From: Microcaldota archaeon
GTDB taxonomy: Archaea > Micrarchaeota > Micrarchaeia > Norongarragalinales > Norongarragalinaceae
DNA: 6,588 nt
Assembly: GCA_016214445.1 (NCBI GenBank)
Contig: JACROM010000047.1
Span: 1 to 6,588 of the forward strand
Direction of reading: 5' to 3'
Under the pieces are notes generated by a model. That model was given only the letters and a program-made list of their open reading frames with translations. It was not told the origin of the DNA and did no database searches. Position 1 is the first letter of the stretch, and every line of letters starts with the position of its first letter. The position numbers were made by a program, and so were the translations under genes. Shown here one piece after another: positions 5,807-6,588 of this stretch.

Positions 5807-5814
5807 TTTAAATA
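5807..5814 (+). promoter_or_regulatory. Archaeal TATA box (TTTAAATA)
   Basis: TTTAAATA directly follows the operator pair, with AAGG in the BRE position. Transcription would start near 5835-5840, which is where recognisable DUF4143 coding sequence begins. The promoter is therefore joined to the middle of a gene and not to its start. Confidence 0.6.
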
Positions 5815-5841
5815 CTCCTCTTTGCCCCAAGAACCGGCCCT

Positions 5842-6459
5842 TACTCGACTGAAGAGAAAGCCGCCTTGTCCAAAAGATTCGGGGAATACTTTGAAAAGGG
5901 AGGCATGCCTGAGGCAATAGTCTTCTCCAACGAGTCTGTCCTGACCCAGGTTCTTAATGACGTAATCCAGAAGGACATCGTCGTCCGGTACAACCTGAGA
6001 AAGCCAGCAGAGTTGAAGGCAGTCGTGCGCTTTCTTGTCGCGAACGCGGGAAACCTCATAACTTACCGCTCCATAACGGACAATTTCGGCATAAGCGCGA
6101 ACACCGTGCAGAAATACGTCGAATACGCAGAGGAAACCTACCTTGTCTTCACTGTCCGCGCGTACGAGCGCAGACTCAAGCTGATAGACAAGAACCCGAA
6201 AAAAGTGTACTGCGTGGACAATGGCATAATAGCGAAAACCGCGCCGGCCACAACTGAACGGAAGGGCGCAATGCTCGAAAACCTAGTTGCCCTGCAGCTC
6301 AAGAGGAGCGGAAAGGAGTTCTATTACTATAAGGGAAAAACCGGCTCTGAATGCGACTTCGTCCTGCCGAAAGAAAGGCAGGCAATCCAAGCATGCTACG
6401 AGCTTAATGAAGGCAACCGCAAGCGCGAGACAAAGGGTCTTGGGGAAGCCATCTATGAA
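5842..6459 (+). pseudogene. DUF4143 half of a second AAA_14-type ATPase, truncated at both ends
   Basis: One frame reads through family signatures in order: YSTEEKAALSKRFGEYFEKG then GMPEA (5842-5916), NDVIQKDIV (about 5959-5985), a winged-helix-like stretch NLITYRSITDNFGIS, KKVYCVDNGI (6199-6228), AMLENLVALQLKRSG, GSECDFVLP (from 6343) and AIQACYELN, KRETKGLGEA (6382-6450). It resembles the archaeal IQVCYxL subfamily more than the ATPase at 316, so it is not a recent duplicate. The ~200-residue P-loop half is absent: upstream is promoter DNA, and the first in-frame ATG is at 5905, inside the domain. After about 6459 the frame stays open to the window edge but stops resembling the family, whose last ~50 residues are missing. 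I infer a decayed gene left by an internal deletion plus a 3' rearrangement. Expression of an isolated DUF4143 protein from ATG 5905 cannot be excluded. Confidence 0.75.
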
Positions 6460-6588
6460 AACCCCCTATTATACTTTACGAATTCATCGGCAAAACGATT
6501 CCGACATTCATCTATCCGTGCGTTAGAGCACACTATCACGAGTCGGTTGCGGAGCGCTTTCCCAATCATGACTAGCGGTCGTGAAGAC

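Noticed and set aside
6287..6526. 79-codon plus-strand open frame overlapping the DUF4143 fragment
   Set aside because: It overlaps conserved DUF4143 motifs in another frame, is rich in S, R and K without pattern, and has no promoter; only the last part, after about 6459, is uncertain.

Overview
The window looks archaeal, probably from an uncultivated (possibly DPANN-type) lineage; the lineage is inference. The reasons are TATA-box promoters with little or no leader and no clear Shine-Dalgarno site (TTTATAAA at 264-271, TTTAAATA at 5807-5814), an archaeal AAA_14/DUF4143 ATPase, and two secreted proteins dense in N-x-S/T glycosylation sequons. No rRNA, tRNA or CRISPR array was seen.

Layout: (1) 1-150, minus strand: N-terminus of an unrecognised gene leaving the window. 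(2) 150-315: divergent promoter region. (3) 316-1545, plus: intact AAA_14/DUF4143 ATPase. (4) 1546-1883: no supportable gene, but two copies (A, B) of an unusual ~95-bp two-hairpin element. (5) 1884-2642, plus: secreted glycoprotein of about 252 residues. (6) 2643-2814: a third copy (C) of the element in the opposite orientation, then a promoter. (7) 2815-5589, plus: secreted multidomain glycoprotein of 924 residues whose last ~185 residues resemble the mature part of the smaller protein. (8) 5590-5753: short run of small hairpins, no gene. (9) 5754-5814: duplicated 18-bp palindromic operator abutting a TATA box. (10) 5842-6459: DUF4143 half of a second ATPase gene, lacking its ATPase half and its normal C-terminus, so probably a pseudogene.

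The two surface proteins form a paralogous block framed by ATPase genes of a family often found in variable archaeal DNA. The most striking feature is the hairpin family. Six stems (74 base pairs, one mismatch) have clearly different sequences but keep the same architecture: 10-14 bp stem, 18-22 nt loop, a junction resembling TRGATAGCA, then a second stem-loop. Loops and junction align between copies while stems change with compensation. This is the signature of something recognised as folded RNA or single-stranded/cruciform DNA. Copies B and C flank the small surface-protein gene in inverted orientation, so a recombination or mobilisation role, or a structured leader RNA, are the leading hypotheses; neither is shown.
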